Positions 51,700 to 59,725 of a stretch of 64,000 nt of DNA are shown piece by piece. The notes under the pieces are model-generated. The model made no database searches. It was not told the origin of the DNA and saw nothing but the letters and a program-made list of their open reading frames with translations. The position numbers were made by a program, and so were the translations under genes. The DNA is from CANNBR01 sp964604015 (GTDB lineage: Bacteria; Babelota; Babeliae; Babelales; CAIQNR01): assembly GCA_964604015.1 (NCBI GenBank), contig CAZRXF010000006.1, positions 1-64,000 on the forward strand, given 5' to 3'. The stretch's first letter is position 1, and every line of letters begins with the position of its first letter.

Positions 51700-52848
51700 T
51701 CATTTCTGAGCGACCTGAGTCGCTTGCATGACCTTGATGACACGTGCTACACGATCTGCTGAATACCCGTCTCCGTACACCGATGTACGTACTGGTGATT
51801 GCTTCACGTTCCCACCAAGAATCCTGTTGAGTGCCTGCATAATAGTTTCCTCCTGCGTTCCCACGATGGTAGCAAGTCCCTCCCACACCCCTTCCATTCT
51901 TTCACTTTTTTCACGTAATACAAGTACATCCTTACCAAGACTTACCGCCTCCTCTTGGATCCCTCCAGAATCAGTCATCACGCAATCAGATGCATCAAGA
52001 ATAAAGACTAGTTCGTGATAAGAAAGAGGAGAAAAGAGGAAAACATTTTTCTCTTTTTCAAGCTGCGCTTCTTTGACTGCCGCTACCACAACCGGATTGG
52101 GGTGATACGGATAAAAGAAGGCACAGTCAGAATGCGCTTGTGCATAGCTTTTAACAACTTTGATGATGCGTGCAATTCCGTCGGGGAAAGATTCACGACG
52201 GTGTGCCGTTACAAGAATTTTTTTCTGGTGCCGTGTTTGAGCAAGCACCAAAGCATCTCGCACTGCCGGCCGCACCGCTGCCTCACCTTTTTTTATTTTT
52301 CCCTCAACAATGCGAAGTGCGTCAACCACGGTGTTTCCAATACAAAAAACTTTTTCCCGTGGCTTTCCCTCAGCAAGTAGATTCCCCACCGCAAGAGACG
52401 TTGGCGCAAAGTGATATTCAGCAAGAAGACCCACAATCTCACGATTTGCTTCTTCTGGATAGGGACTGTATTTATCTCCTGTCCGTAACCCCGCCTCAAT
52501 ATGTCCCACAGGAATTTTTTCATAAAAGGCAGCAAGAGCTGCTGCCATCACAGTGGTAGTATCCCCCTGCACCAGCACCAAGGAAGGCTTATGCTCCTGA
52601 TATACCCGCTTCATTGCCTCAAGCACGGCACACGTCACATAAGAAAGATCCTGCCCGGGCTTCATGAGAGAAAGGCGCAGATCGGGGACAACGTTAAAGA
52701 GATCAAAAACTTCCTGCAAAAGTTCATTGTGTTGACCTGTTGAACACAGAAAAACCGGAATTCCGGCACTCTTTAAAGAAAAGTACACCGGCAACATTTT
52801 AATGCCCTCGGGGCGTGTCCCAACAACTATCATGACCGGACGTTGCAT
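51700..52848 (-). CDS. wecB: UDP-N-acetylglucosamine 2-epimerase
   Basis: A 382-residue non-hydrolysing epimerase that makes UDP-ManNAc from UDP-GlcNAc. Motifs: VVGTRPEGIKMLP, VQGDTTTVMAAALAAF, HIEAGLRTGD, YPEEANR, TAHRRES and TDSGGIQEEA. ATG 52848 with AAGGAG upstream is preferred to a start 24 codons earlier. It is the first gene of the minus-strand polysaccharide operon, so the operon promoter probably lies in the 150-base gap shared with the divergent HIT gene. Confidence 0.95.
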   Translation of the reverse strand: MQRPVMIVVGTRPEGIKMLPVYFSLKSAGIPVFLCSTGQHNELLQEVFDLFNVVPDLRLSLMKPGQDLSYVTCAVLEAMKRVYQEHKPSLVLVQGDTTTVMAAALAAFYEKIPVGHIEAGLRTGDKYSPYPEEANREIVGLLAEYHFAPTSLAVGNLLAEGKPREKVFCIGNTVVDALRIVEGKIKKGEAAVRPAVRDALVLAQTRHQKKILVTAHRRESFPDGIARIIKVVKSYAQAHSDCAFFYPYHPNPVVVAAVKEAQLEKEKNVFLFSPLSYHELVFILDASDCVMTDSGGIQEEAVSLGKDVLVLREKSERMEGVWEGLATIVGTQEETIMQALNRILGGNVKQSPVRTSVYGDGYSADRVARVIKVMQATQVAQK

Positions 52849-53001
52849 ACTTTCTCCTTCACAGCTACTAAGAACTTTGTGAATGCGGATTACCATACCA
52901 CGGCCCGCTCTGGTTAGCAAAACGAAAAAACTATTTTTAATCTTCTGACAACGGGAGTAAAATGGGTACTTATTTCCCTTTATTTTGGTAGGAAGTGAAA
53001 C

Positions 53002-53523
53002 ATGGATATCCTCTATGCTCCGTGGCGAGAAGAATACACAACATCAACAGCACAAGGGCCAAAAGGGCAGGAAACTGTTAGCCCTGAAGAATGTGTTTTT
53101 TGTGTACGTATCGCGCAAACAAATGATGAGGAAAATTTTATAGTCGCCCGTTACCGACACCATGCTCTTTTTCTCAATCGATATCCCTACAACCCCGGTC
53201 ACCTTCTTATCATTCCACTTGAGCACAAATCGGGACTTGAAGATCTTTCTCTTGAAGCTCAACACGAACTTATTCAACTAAGTTCCCACTGTATAACCAT
53301 CCTTAAAACTGAAGTAAAAGCTCAGGGAATTAATATTGGGCTTAATTTAGGTAAAGCAGCTGGTGCGGGTATCCCTGCCCATCTGCACGCCCATGTATTA
53401 CCTCGTTGGTATGGGGACACCAACTTCCTCCCAACGCTTGCCAACACCAAACAAGTATCCAGCGATTTGGGCAAGCTGTACAAACAGTTAAGCCCAAAAT
53501 TCAAAGCCGTCACCCTTTCTTAA
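53002..53523 (+). CDS. HIT-family hydrolase/AP4A phosphorylase-like
   Basis: A 173-residue histidine-triad protein with H127-x-H129-x-H131 in AHLHAHVLPRW. The CVFC pair near residue 31 probably belongs to a zinc site, and NRYPYNPGHLLIIP is a family landmark. Its length and N-terminal extension resemble HIT proteins acting as Ap4A phosphorylases. AGGAAG precedes the ATG. It is divergent from wecB and followed by an unrelated exported protein gene. Confidence 0.9.
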   Translation: MDILYAPWREEYTTSTAQGPKGQETVSPEECVFCVRIAQTNDEENFIVARYRHHALFLNRYPYNPGHLLIIPLEHKSGLEDLSLEAQHELIQLSSHCITILKTEVKAQGINIGLNLGKAAGAGIPAHLHAHVLPRWYGDTNFLPTLANTKQVSSDLGKLYKQLSPKFKAVTLS

Positions 53524-53639
53524 TACAATTAGAATTTGACACAAGATACCCAGTTGCCCCCCTTTTTGATTGCGGTATCTTAGTCCTAAATGTAATGCGT
53601 AGGTCTTTTCGATCGATATTAGCTGTGGAGGTTATGGTC

Positions 53640-55307
53640 ATGGAAAGCATTTCAAAAAAGATTTTATTTTTAGGGTTAGGCTTAGCTTTCGCTCAGCCCA
53701 TGGCCACCCATGCGGCAGAACCACTTGCTCAAGCCAGTGCACAAGCAGCAAAAGTTATACTTGGCGCTACCTTGAGAACAAAAGTTATCGAGAACTTTTT
53801 GGTTCCATTTGGCAGAGCTGCTAAAGACGCTCTTCTCAGAACAGGAGCTGCAGTTGGTACAGGTCTTGCGATAGAAGACATTTGTCTTTCCGATGATCCC
53901 GGCCCCCTTGGAGCGGGCGTAAAACATTTTTTTGCCGACAATCTGGGAATAATAATCCCATCTAATAAGTGTGAAGCAAGCACTACTGCCCTAGTAGGCC
54001 CTCGAACAGTTTTTACAGCATCCACTACTGACTCAGCTCCTTCTGAACCATCACCACTACCGAACACCTCTCATTCAACTGAGACATCAGCAACTGTTCC
54101 TGGAGGAGAAAATCATAGCTCCAGCAACCCTACCATCAGTGGAATACTACCCGCAACATCAACTGAGTCTAGTAACTCAGTACCCCAAGGTCTTTCCGTG
54201 GAATCGTTGGAAAACTCTGCTAGTTCACTAGAAGAACCATCATCACCTAGTGTTTCCATTTGGGACGTTTTAAAAATCTCACCAAAATCAGGTGATCAAG
54301 CTTTCCCTTTAACTGATGACGAGAAAAAAGCATTCCTACAAACAGTTGGCAACAGAGTTCTCGAAAACCCAGTGGGTGGTTCTACAAAAACTGAACTTCA
54401 TGAACTAGTAACCAAAAGTCTTCGTACAACAGAATTATCGGGCAATTTTGATGATTCATTAGAACCATCATCGCCAGGTGTTTCCATTTGGGACGTTTTA
54501 AAAATCTCACCAAAATCAGGTGATCAAGCTTTCCCTTTAACTGATGACGAGAAAAAAGCATTCCTACAAACAGTTGGCAACAGAGTTCTCGAAAACCCAG
54601 TGGGTGGTTCTACAGGAGGAAGAATTTCTATTACGATAACTCCTGTCCCAAAACAAGCTGTCAGTGGCGCAGTTGGACATCTTGGAGGAAGTGCTGAAGC
54701 ACCAACCACTCCACCAACTCAAACTTCGCCGACCCCACCAGTTCCAACCTCGACCATACCAACACCACCTGCTCCTACTCCTCCGCCAGCAAATTTAACT
54801 CCACCGCCAGTTACCCCTCCGGCACCTCCTGCGCCACCCGTTACACCCCCGGTTCCGCCGGCACCACCTACTCCTACTCCAGCTGACACTGGATGGATAG
54901 CTTCACTTAAGAATGCCATTACGGCTAATCCACTCGTAACAACGATCTCTAACAATCCTAAAATGTCAGCCGCTGTGTACGTGGTAGGAGGAACTTTACT
55001 TATCAGACTCTACAAACAGCTAAAGCTTTACGGATACAGAGAAAATTTCCGACGAGATTTGGACGATTTTACACAACACAACAATCAAGCAAGCCTGGAA
55101 AAATGTGCTCGTTTAATGCATCAGGCTGATCCTCTTCGCTATCCGAACGTCGGTGCCGTAAATCGTCAAATGGCAACTGATTTTATCGACAGATTCACCA
55201 CCAAAGACATTCGTTTGCCATGGAAACATATATGGCCTCTTCTTGTTGCTCCCCATGCGCTTGTTTTCTCGGCATGTGGCAAGATAGCAAGTCTTGGTCT
55301 TGCATAA
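53640..55307 (+). CDS. Exported proline-rich protein with duplicated segment (555 aa)
   Basis: GGAGG lies eight bases before ATG 53640, and MESISKKILFLGLGLAFA opens a signal peptide (cleavage near THAA). A Ser/Thr-rich spacer is followed by two near-identical 51-residue units (199-249 and 275-325; VSIWDVLKISPKSG and FPLTDDEKKAFLQTVGNRV). Residues about 354-416 are a Pro-rich stalk, and a hydrophobic helix lies near 440-457. The C-terminal 100 residues are basic and helical, ending hydrophobic. It looks like an envelope-spanning or surface-displayed protein. It has polyproline runs that would need EF-P. No family recognised. Confidence 0.8.
   Translation: MESISKKILFLGLGLAFAQPMATHAAEPLAQASAQAAKVILGATLRTKVIENFLVPFGRAAKDALLRTGAAVGTGLAIEDICLSDDPGPLGAGVKHFFADNLGIIIPSNKCEASTTALVGPRTVFTASTTDSAPSEPSPLPNTSHSTETSATVPGGENHSSSNPTISGILPATSTESSNSVPQGLSVESLENSASSLEEPSSPSVSIWDVLKISPKSGDQAFPLTDDEKKAFLQTVGNRVLENPVGGSTKTELHELVTKSLRTTELSGNFDDSLEPSSPGVSIWDVLKISPKSGDQAFPLTDDEKKAFLQTVGNRVLENPVGGSTGGRISITITPVPKQAVSGAVGHLGGSAEAPTTPPTQTSPTPPVPTSTIPTPPAPTPPPANLTPPPVTPPAPPAPPVTPPVPPAPPTPTPADTGWIASLKNAITANPLVTTISNNPKMSAAVYVVGGTLLIRLYKQLKLYGYRENFRRDLDDFTQHNNQASLEKCARLMHQADPLRYPNVGAVNRQMATDFIDRFTTKDIRLPWKHIWPLLVAPHALVFSACGKIASLGLA
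54252..54386 (+). repeat. Exact direct repeat, copy 1 (135 bp)
   Basis: These 135 bases are identical to 54480-54614, an offset of 228 bases (76 codons). Similarity extends 18 bases further left (from 54234) with three differences. The in-frame copy encodes residues from VSIWDVLK to the GGST boundary. Confidence 0.93.
54480..54614 (+). repeat. Exact direct repeat, copy 2 (135 bp)
   Basis: Identical to 54252-54386 by eye, with no synonymous differences. This indicates a recent duplication or ongoing gene conversion. The 75 bases between the copies are unique. Confidence 0.93.
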
Positions 55308-55332
55308 TAAATATTCCTTTTGATCTCTTTGT

Positions 55333-55374
55333 GTAGGGTAAAAGTTTGTGTGAGGACTTTTACCCTACTTTTTT
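55333..55374 (+). terminator. Intrinsic terminator
   Basis: GTAGGGTAAAAGT (55333-55345) pairs perfectly with ACTTTTACCCTAC (55356-55368), followed by six T. It ends the proline-rich protein transcript. Confidence 0.93.
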
Positions 55375-55422
55375 ATACGCTTGGGATGTACTGATACCCC
55401 TTATTAAATCAAGGTAAGTTCC

Positions 55423-55863
55423 ATGGAAGATAAAACGTTTCTTTCTCAAGTAACATCTTTACTAGCTGCTGGTGGCCTTGCTGTTGCACTCCTTCTTCTC
55501 GTATCAGAAATCAACGAACATGCTTTTCCCGCCCCTTTGTATAGCGATTGTGTTACTGTCAACGACTCTAATTCGAAAGAGTACAAGGAACAATACAAGC
55601 AGTACCAAGAAACAATCAAAGCCCCTGAACACAAACGTTTTTACGTACGTGCAGGAGTGGGACTTTTTTGTTTAGGCGCAGGCCTTCTAGCAGCGTCTGG
55701 CAGTGCCGCCATCGCTTTAACAGCCGTCGGGGTCGTACTCGTACCCTATGCACTTATTAATCATGCGGCCGAATCTCTACCTATTGCCCTTCGCTTTTTT
55801 GTCATTCTTATGGCCTTACTACTTTTGGTTCTCTTCTTTTACCGAGAGGCAAAAAGGCCTTAG
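55423..55863 (+). CDS. Small membrane protein (146 aa)
   Basis: Contains about four hydrophobic helices: residues 10-28, 75-92, 93-110 and 122-140. A polar Tyr/Lys/Gln-rich loop lies around 45-68. No signal peptide or family recognised. AAGGTAAG precedes the ATG. It stands between a terminator and alaS, probably with its own promoter. Function unknown. Confidence 0.7.
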   Translation: MEDKTFLSQVTSLLAAGGLAVALLLLVSEINEHAFPAPLYSDCVTVNDSNSKEYKEQYKQYQETIKAPEHKRFYVRAGVGLFCLGAGLLAASGSAAIALTAVGVVLVPYALINHAAESLPIALRFFVILMALLLLVLFFYREAKRP

Positions 55864-55938
55864 AGGGCGCTAAAACATTCTCTTTCTCGATTTCTATGGT
55901 ATTCTCACCTAAAGTGCCTTAAACAGAAGGGAATGCGT

Positions 55939-58530
55939 ATGAAATCGATGGAAATCCGCAAGAAGTTTTTTGATTTTTTTACCAAACATGGTCACAAGCA
56001 GATCGACAGCTCGTCTTTGATCCCCGCCCAAGACCCTACCCTCCTGTTTACCAACGCGGGTATGAATCAGTTTAAAGACCTATTTCTTGGTAACGAAAAG
56101 CAAAGCTACAAAACAGCGGTCACCATCCAAAAATGCGTACGCGCCGGTGGAAAACATAACGACCTTGATAACGTCGGTTTTACCAAACGCCATCTGACTT
56201 TCTTTGAAATGATGGGCAATTTCTCCTTCGGCGATTACTTCAAGAAAGAAGCTATTTTTTACGCCTGGACATTTTTGACTAAAGAATTGGGACTCAATCC
56301 TCAAGACATGTACGTCTCAGTCTATGAAAAAGACGATGAGGCATTTGAAATTTGGAAAGACCTTGGTGTCTCTCCTGATCGCATTATGCGCTTTGGAAAA
56401 AAAGACAATTTCTGGCAAATGGGGAATTCAGGTCCCTGCGGCCCTTGTACCGAAATCTATGTCGACTTACGCCCAGCAGCAGAGCGCTCAAAAACTCCAA
56501 GCTACGAAGATTTTGATCAAGGCAGACTCCTTGAAGTGTGGAACAATGTATTCATGCAATTCGATCTGCAAGAGGACGGTACTTTGAACCCGCTCAAACA
56601 AACGGGCGTTGATACCGGTATGGGACTTGAACGTATCACCTGCATTTTGCAAGGAGTCGATACGGTCTACCAAACAGATCTGTTCTTGCCGTTGATTGCA
56701 GAAATTGAACGACTTACCGGCGTAAACTACGCACAACAAGATGAAAAAACTAAAGCAGCATTTCATGTTTTAGCGGACCACATTCGTTCTTCATCGTTGA
56801 TTATCGCAGATGGTGGTTCTCCTTCAAATGAAGGCCGCGGCTATGTGCTTCGAAAAATCATCCGCCGAGCAGCACTTTTTGCTCAAAAACTGACTTCTAA
56901 AAATATCTTTCCTGACCTTGCAAGAGCATTCATCAAACAAATGTCTCCTGTCTATCCAGAGCTAAAAACCAACGAGACGATGATTGTGAATTTGCTCCAT
57001 AACGAAATCGAACAGTTTGCACAAAATCTGATTCGGGGACAAAACATCCTTGGTGAGTTTTTTGAAGAACAAAAGGAATCGAAACATATCTCAGGAGAAC
57101 AAGCATTCAAATTGTACGACACGTATGGGTTCCCAATCGAGGTGACTATCCTTGCCGCACAAGAACGTGGCTATACGGTCGATTCTGTTGGTTTTGAAGA
57201 AGCGATGGAAAAACAGCGCCAACTTTCTGGCAAAAAGATGAAAACGGTTCTCAAAGAAATCGAACTTCCTGAATCGATCAAAACAAAATTCGTGGGATAT
57301 CAACAAACCAACTGTCACTCAAAAATTATCGGGTTGCTTCACAACGACACATTAGTTAACGAAGTTCCAGCACAAACAAGCGTCTGGGTTATCACCCAAG
57401 AGTGTCCCTTCTTTGTGACCACCGGTGGCCAAGTTGATGACCAGGGATGGATCAATGTTGATGGCAAAAAAGCCAAGCTTGAAGGACTTCGTAAGATCAG
57501 TGGGGCTATCGCTTTTGAGATAACAGCGCCAACCACACTCAAGGTCGGCATGGCAATCGAGCAACAGGTAGAACTTTCAAGCCGCATCATGACGATGAAT
57601 AACCACACCGCCACCCACTTACTGCAAGCAGCATTAATTCAGCTGCTTGGCAAACAAGTAAAACAAGCAGGGTCGGTCGTACATCCTGACTATTTACGCT
57701 TTGATTTCACGTTCCACCGTAACCTGACAGAAGAAGAAATTACCCACGTTGAAAATACCGTGAACGACAAGATCCGTGAAAACATTGGGGTTGAGGTTTT
57801 TGAAACCACCTACAAAGATGCACTTGACCGTGGGGTCATCGCCATTTTTGGGGAAAAATATAACCCTGAAAAAGTACGTGTTGTTGATGTTCCTGGGTTT
57901 TCTGCAGAACTGTGCGGCGGTACGCACGTTCCTTCAACGGGTGTCATCGGTCTTTTTAAGATCACAGAAGTGGGTGCACTTTCTGCTGGTGTGCGCCGCA
58001 TCTTTGCCGTTACCGGACCACGAGGGGTTGAACTTCTGCAAAAAAACTTCAACACAGTCAAACATTTAAGCCAAGAATTTAAAGTAAAACCTGAAGAAGT
58101 TTTGAATGCGGTGGAAAAACAACGGTGCTCACTCCAAGCATGTCAGTTACACATCCGTAACCTCAAAAAAGAAGTCGTAAAATCGCATCTGCCTGTGTGG
58201 ACTGCAAAAGTTGAAACCGTTAAGCATGTACCGTTTTTATTCCTTCATCTTGAAAATCAATCAATCGACGACTTGCGCGAAATCGGCACACAACTCCAAA
58301 CACACAAGCAAGGCTTTTACTTCCTTGTTTCAAGTGAAGAAGGCACCTCAAATTTCTACGCAACCGTAGCACCAAGCTATGAAGCTCACGTGAATACCAA
58401 AGATTTTGGCGTGTGGCTTAAGACGGTTGCCGGACTTACTGGCGGTGGCAAACCAGGCACCCTGCAAGGGGGCGGGCCGCGTGTTGGCAAACAGCTTGAG
58501 CAGCAAATTAAGGATTATTTGTTGCAGTAA
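55939..58530 (+). CDS. alaS: Alanyl-tRNA synthetase
   Basis: An 863-residue class II synthetase. Diagnostic stretches: FTNAGMNQFKDLFLG, RHLTFFEMMGNFSFGDYFK, GPCGPCTEIYVD, TGMGLERI, the editing-domain NNHTATHLLQAAL and the zinc site CGGTHVPSTG. The C-terminal domain ends with the Gly-rich GGGKPGTLQGGGPRVGK. AAGGG is seven bases before ATG 55939, favouring it over the ATG six bases upstream. Length is normal. It is convergent with pth across a terminator. Confidence 0.97.
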   Translation: MKSMEIRKKFFDFFTKHGHKQIDSSSLIPAQDPTLLFTNAGMNQFKDLFLGNEKQSYKTAVTIQKCVRAGGKHNDLDNVGFTKRHLTFFEMMGNFSFGDYFKKEAIFYAWTFLTKELGLNPQDMYVSVYEKDDEAFEIWKDLGVSPDRIMRFGKKDNFWQMGNSGPCGPCTEIYVDLRPAAERSKTPSYEDFDQGRLLEVWNNVFMQFDLQEDGTLNPLKQTGVDTGMGLERITCILQGVDTVYQTDLFLPLIAEIERLTGVNYAQQDEKTKAAFHVLADHIRSSSLIIADGGSPSNEGRGYVLRKIIRRAALFAQKLTSKNIFPDLARAFIKQMSPVYPELKTNETMIVNLLHNEIEQFAQNLIRGQNILGEFFEEQKESKHISGEQAFKLYDTYGFPIEVTILAAQERGYTVDSVGFEEAMEKQRQLSGKKMKTVLKEIELPESIKTKFVGYQQTNCHSKIIGLLHNDTLVNEVPAQTSVWVITQECPFFVTTGGQVDDQGWINVDGKKAKLEGLRKISGAIAFEITAPTTLKVGMAIEQQVELSSRIMTMNNHTATHLLQAALIQLLGKQVKQAGSVVHPDYLRFDFTFHRNLTEEEITHVENTVNDKIRENIGVEVFETTYKDALDRGVIAIFGEKYNPEKVRVVDVPGFSAELCGGTHVPSTGVIGLFKITEVGALSAGVRRIFAVTGPRGVELLQKNFNTVKHLSQEFKVKPEEVLNAVEKQRCSLQACQLHIRNLKKEVVKSHLPVWTAKVETVKHVPFLFLHLENQSIDDLREIGTQLQTHKQGFYFLVSSEEGTSNFYATVAPSYEAHVNTKDFGVWLKTVAGLTGGGKPGTLQGGGPRVGKQLEQQIKDYLLQ

Positions 58531-58566
58531 AAAGTAAGGGCACCTTCGGGGTGCCCTCTTTTATTT
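58531..58566. terminator. Intrinsic terminator between alaS and pth
   Basis: AGGGCACC and GGTGCCCT pair around TTCGG, with T-rich sequence to the right and A-rich to the left. It follows the alaS stop and may also serve the convergent pth-ompH transcript. Confidence 0.88.
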
Positions 58567-58585
58567 TGTAGCTAATAGAATGCCC

Positions 58586-59095
58586 CTAGCTCATGAGCAT
58601 TTCAACTGCTTTTTGTATCAACTCTTCCACCTGAGCACTGCTCTCTTTGAATGACGCAAGTACATAGTCAGGGACTTCATTTTTGTCTTCAGGGCGACCG
58701 ATGCCAAAACGCAAACGCCAGAAATCAGGGCCGTAGACGCCAATGATCGATTTTAAACCGTTATGGCCTTTTGCACTCCCGCCCTGCTTGATCGACAGGT
58801 TACCAAATGGTTTTTCAAGCTCGTCATGCACCACCAAAAGCTGTTCTGCTGTAACGCCCTTCTTTTGCAAGAACGGACATACACGACCAGAGTTGTTCAT
58901 AAACGTCTGCGGTTTGATGACGATTACCGGATGGTCATGAAGTGTAATTTCCGCATAGTCCATTTCATCGCGCTTTTTCCAATTGCCTCCGGCAGATGCG
59001 ACAAGCTCATCAACAATACGAAAGCCAATGTTATGGCGGGTAGAAAAAAAACGAGGGCCGGGATTACCCAGCCCTATGATTGCTTTGTAATTCAT
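58586..59095 (-). CDS. pth: Peptidyl-tRNA hydrolase
   Basis: A 169-residue enzyme that recycles peptidyl-tRNA released by drop-off. GLGNPGPRF at the N-terminus, catalytic His21 in TRHNIGF, KPQTFMNNSG, VVHDELEKPFG and GHNGLKSIIG all match the family. It is somewhat short (about 190 usual) at the C-terminus. It lies ten bases downstream of the ompH-like gene and is probably co-transcribed. Confidence 0.96.
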   Translation of the reverse strand: MNYKAIIGLGNPGPRFFSTRHNIGFRIVDELVASAGGNWKKRDEMDYAEITLHDHPVIVIKPQTFMNNSGRVCPFLQKKGVTAEQLLVVHDELEKPFGNLSIKQGGSAKGHNGLKSIIGVYGPDFWRLRFGIGRPEDKNEVPDYVLASFKESSAQVEELIQKAVEMLMS

Positions 59096-59105
59096 TCCAA
59101 AAGAC

Positions 59106-59651
59106 TTATTTTTTAGCCTTTGGCATAGCTTCTTTTGCTACGGCAGGTGCATTTTTATCCATTTCAGCTATCACCTGATCAGTAACATCAAAATGCTTAG
59201 AATCTTTTACGTAAAGTGCTCCTGGGATCGCAATATCGCAGCAATCTAACTTCTTGCAAGCAGCTTGAATGTCTCCAACCAAAGATTCTTCAGCTGAGCG
59301 CATTTCTCGTTCAGCATATGCTTGCAAACCTTGTTGTTTCACTTCGATTTGCCCTTTAAGACTTGCCAATTTTTCCTGATGCTCTTGGACAACACTTTGC
59401 TTCATGTCTTTTCCACCATTTTGTAGCTTTTCTACAATCTGCTGGATTTGAGTTTTAAGTGCCTCAATTTCATTACCACGCTTTTTGATTTCAGCTTCAA
59501 TTCGTTTTTGAACAGCAGCAAATTTTTGAGATTTCTGTGCAACATCAGGAATGCGCACCACTGCTATGCGGGGACCTTGCACACTACCTGCGCTTATGAA
59601 TGAGAAAGAAGAGAGCAATACAATGGTTAAAAAATGGGTTCGTTTTAACAT
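59106..59651 (-). CDS. OmpH/Skp-family periplasmic chaperone
   Basis: A 181-residue protein with a signal peptide (LTIVLLSSFSFISAG), the short beta-strand IAVVRIPDV, a long coiled-coil hairpin (residues about 40-125) and a C-terminal VTDQVIAEMDK. This is the Skp/OmpH layout, a trimeric chaperone that carries outer-membrane proteins across the periplasm. It implies an outer membrane. A CC pair near residue 137 and the extra Ala/Lys tail are unusual. It is followed by pth. Confidence 0.85.
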   Translation of the reverse strand: MLKRTHFLTIVLLSSFSFISAGSVQGPRIAVVRIPDVAQKSQKFAAVQKRIEAEIKKRGNEIEALKTQIQQIVEKLQNGGKDMKQSVVQEHQEKLASLKGQIEVKQQGLQAYAEREMRSAEESLVGDIQAACKKLDCCDIAIPGALYVKDSKHFDVTDQVIAEMDKNAPAVAKEAMPKAKK

Positions 59652-59725
59652 CTAAGTTCCTTTTCTTAAGACCGACAAGACGGATAAAAACAAGCAAAAT
59701 AACTCTATAAGTATTGGAAATAATG

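Noticed and set aside
53536..53541. TTGACA as a -35 box for the proline-rich protein gene
   Set aside because: No acceptable -10 element lies 15-19 bases downstream.
53406..53639. Extended start of the proline-rich protein overlapping the HIT gene
   Set aside because: GGAGG and a signal peptide mark ATG 53640; the extension is the HIT gene read in another frame.
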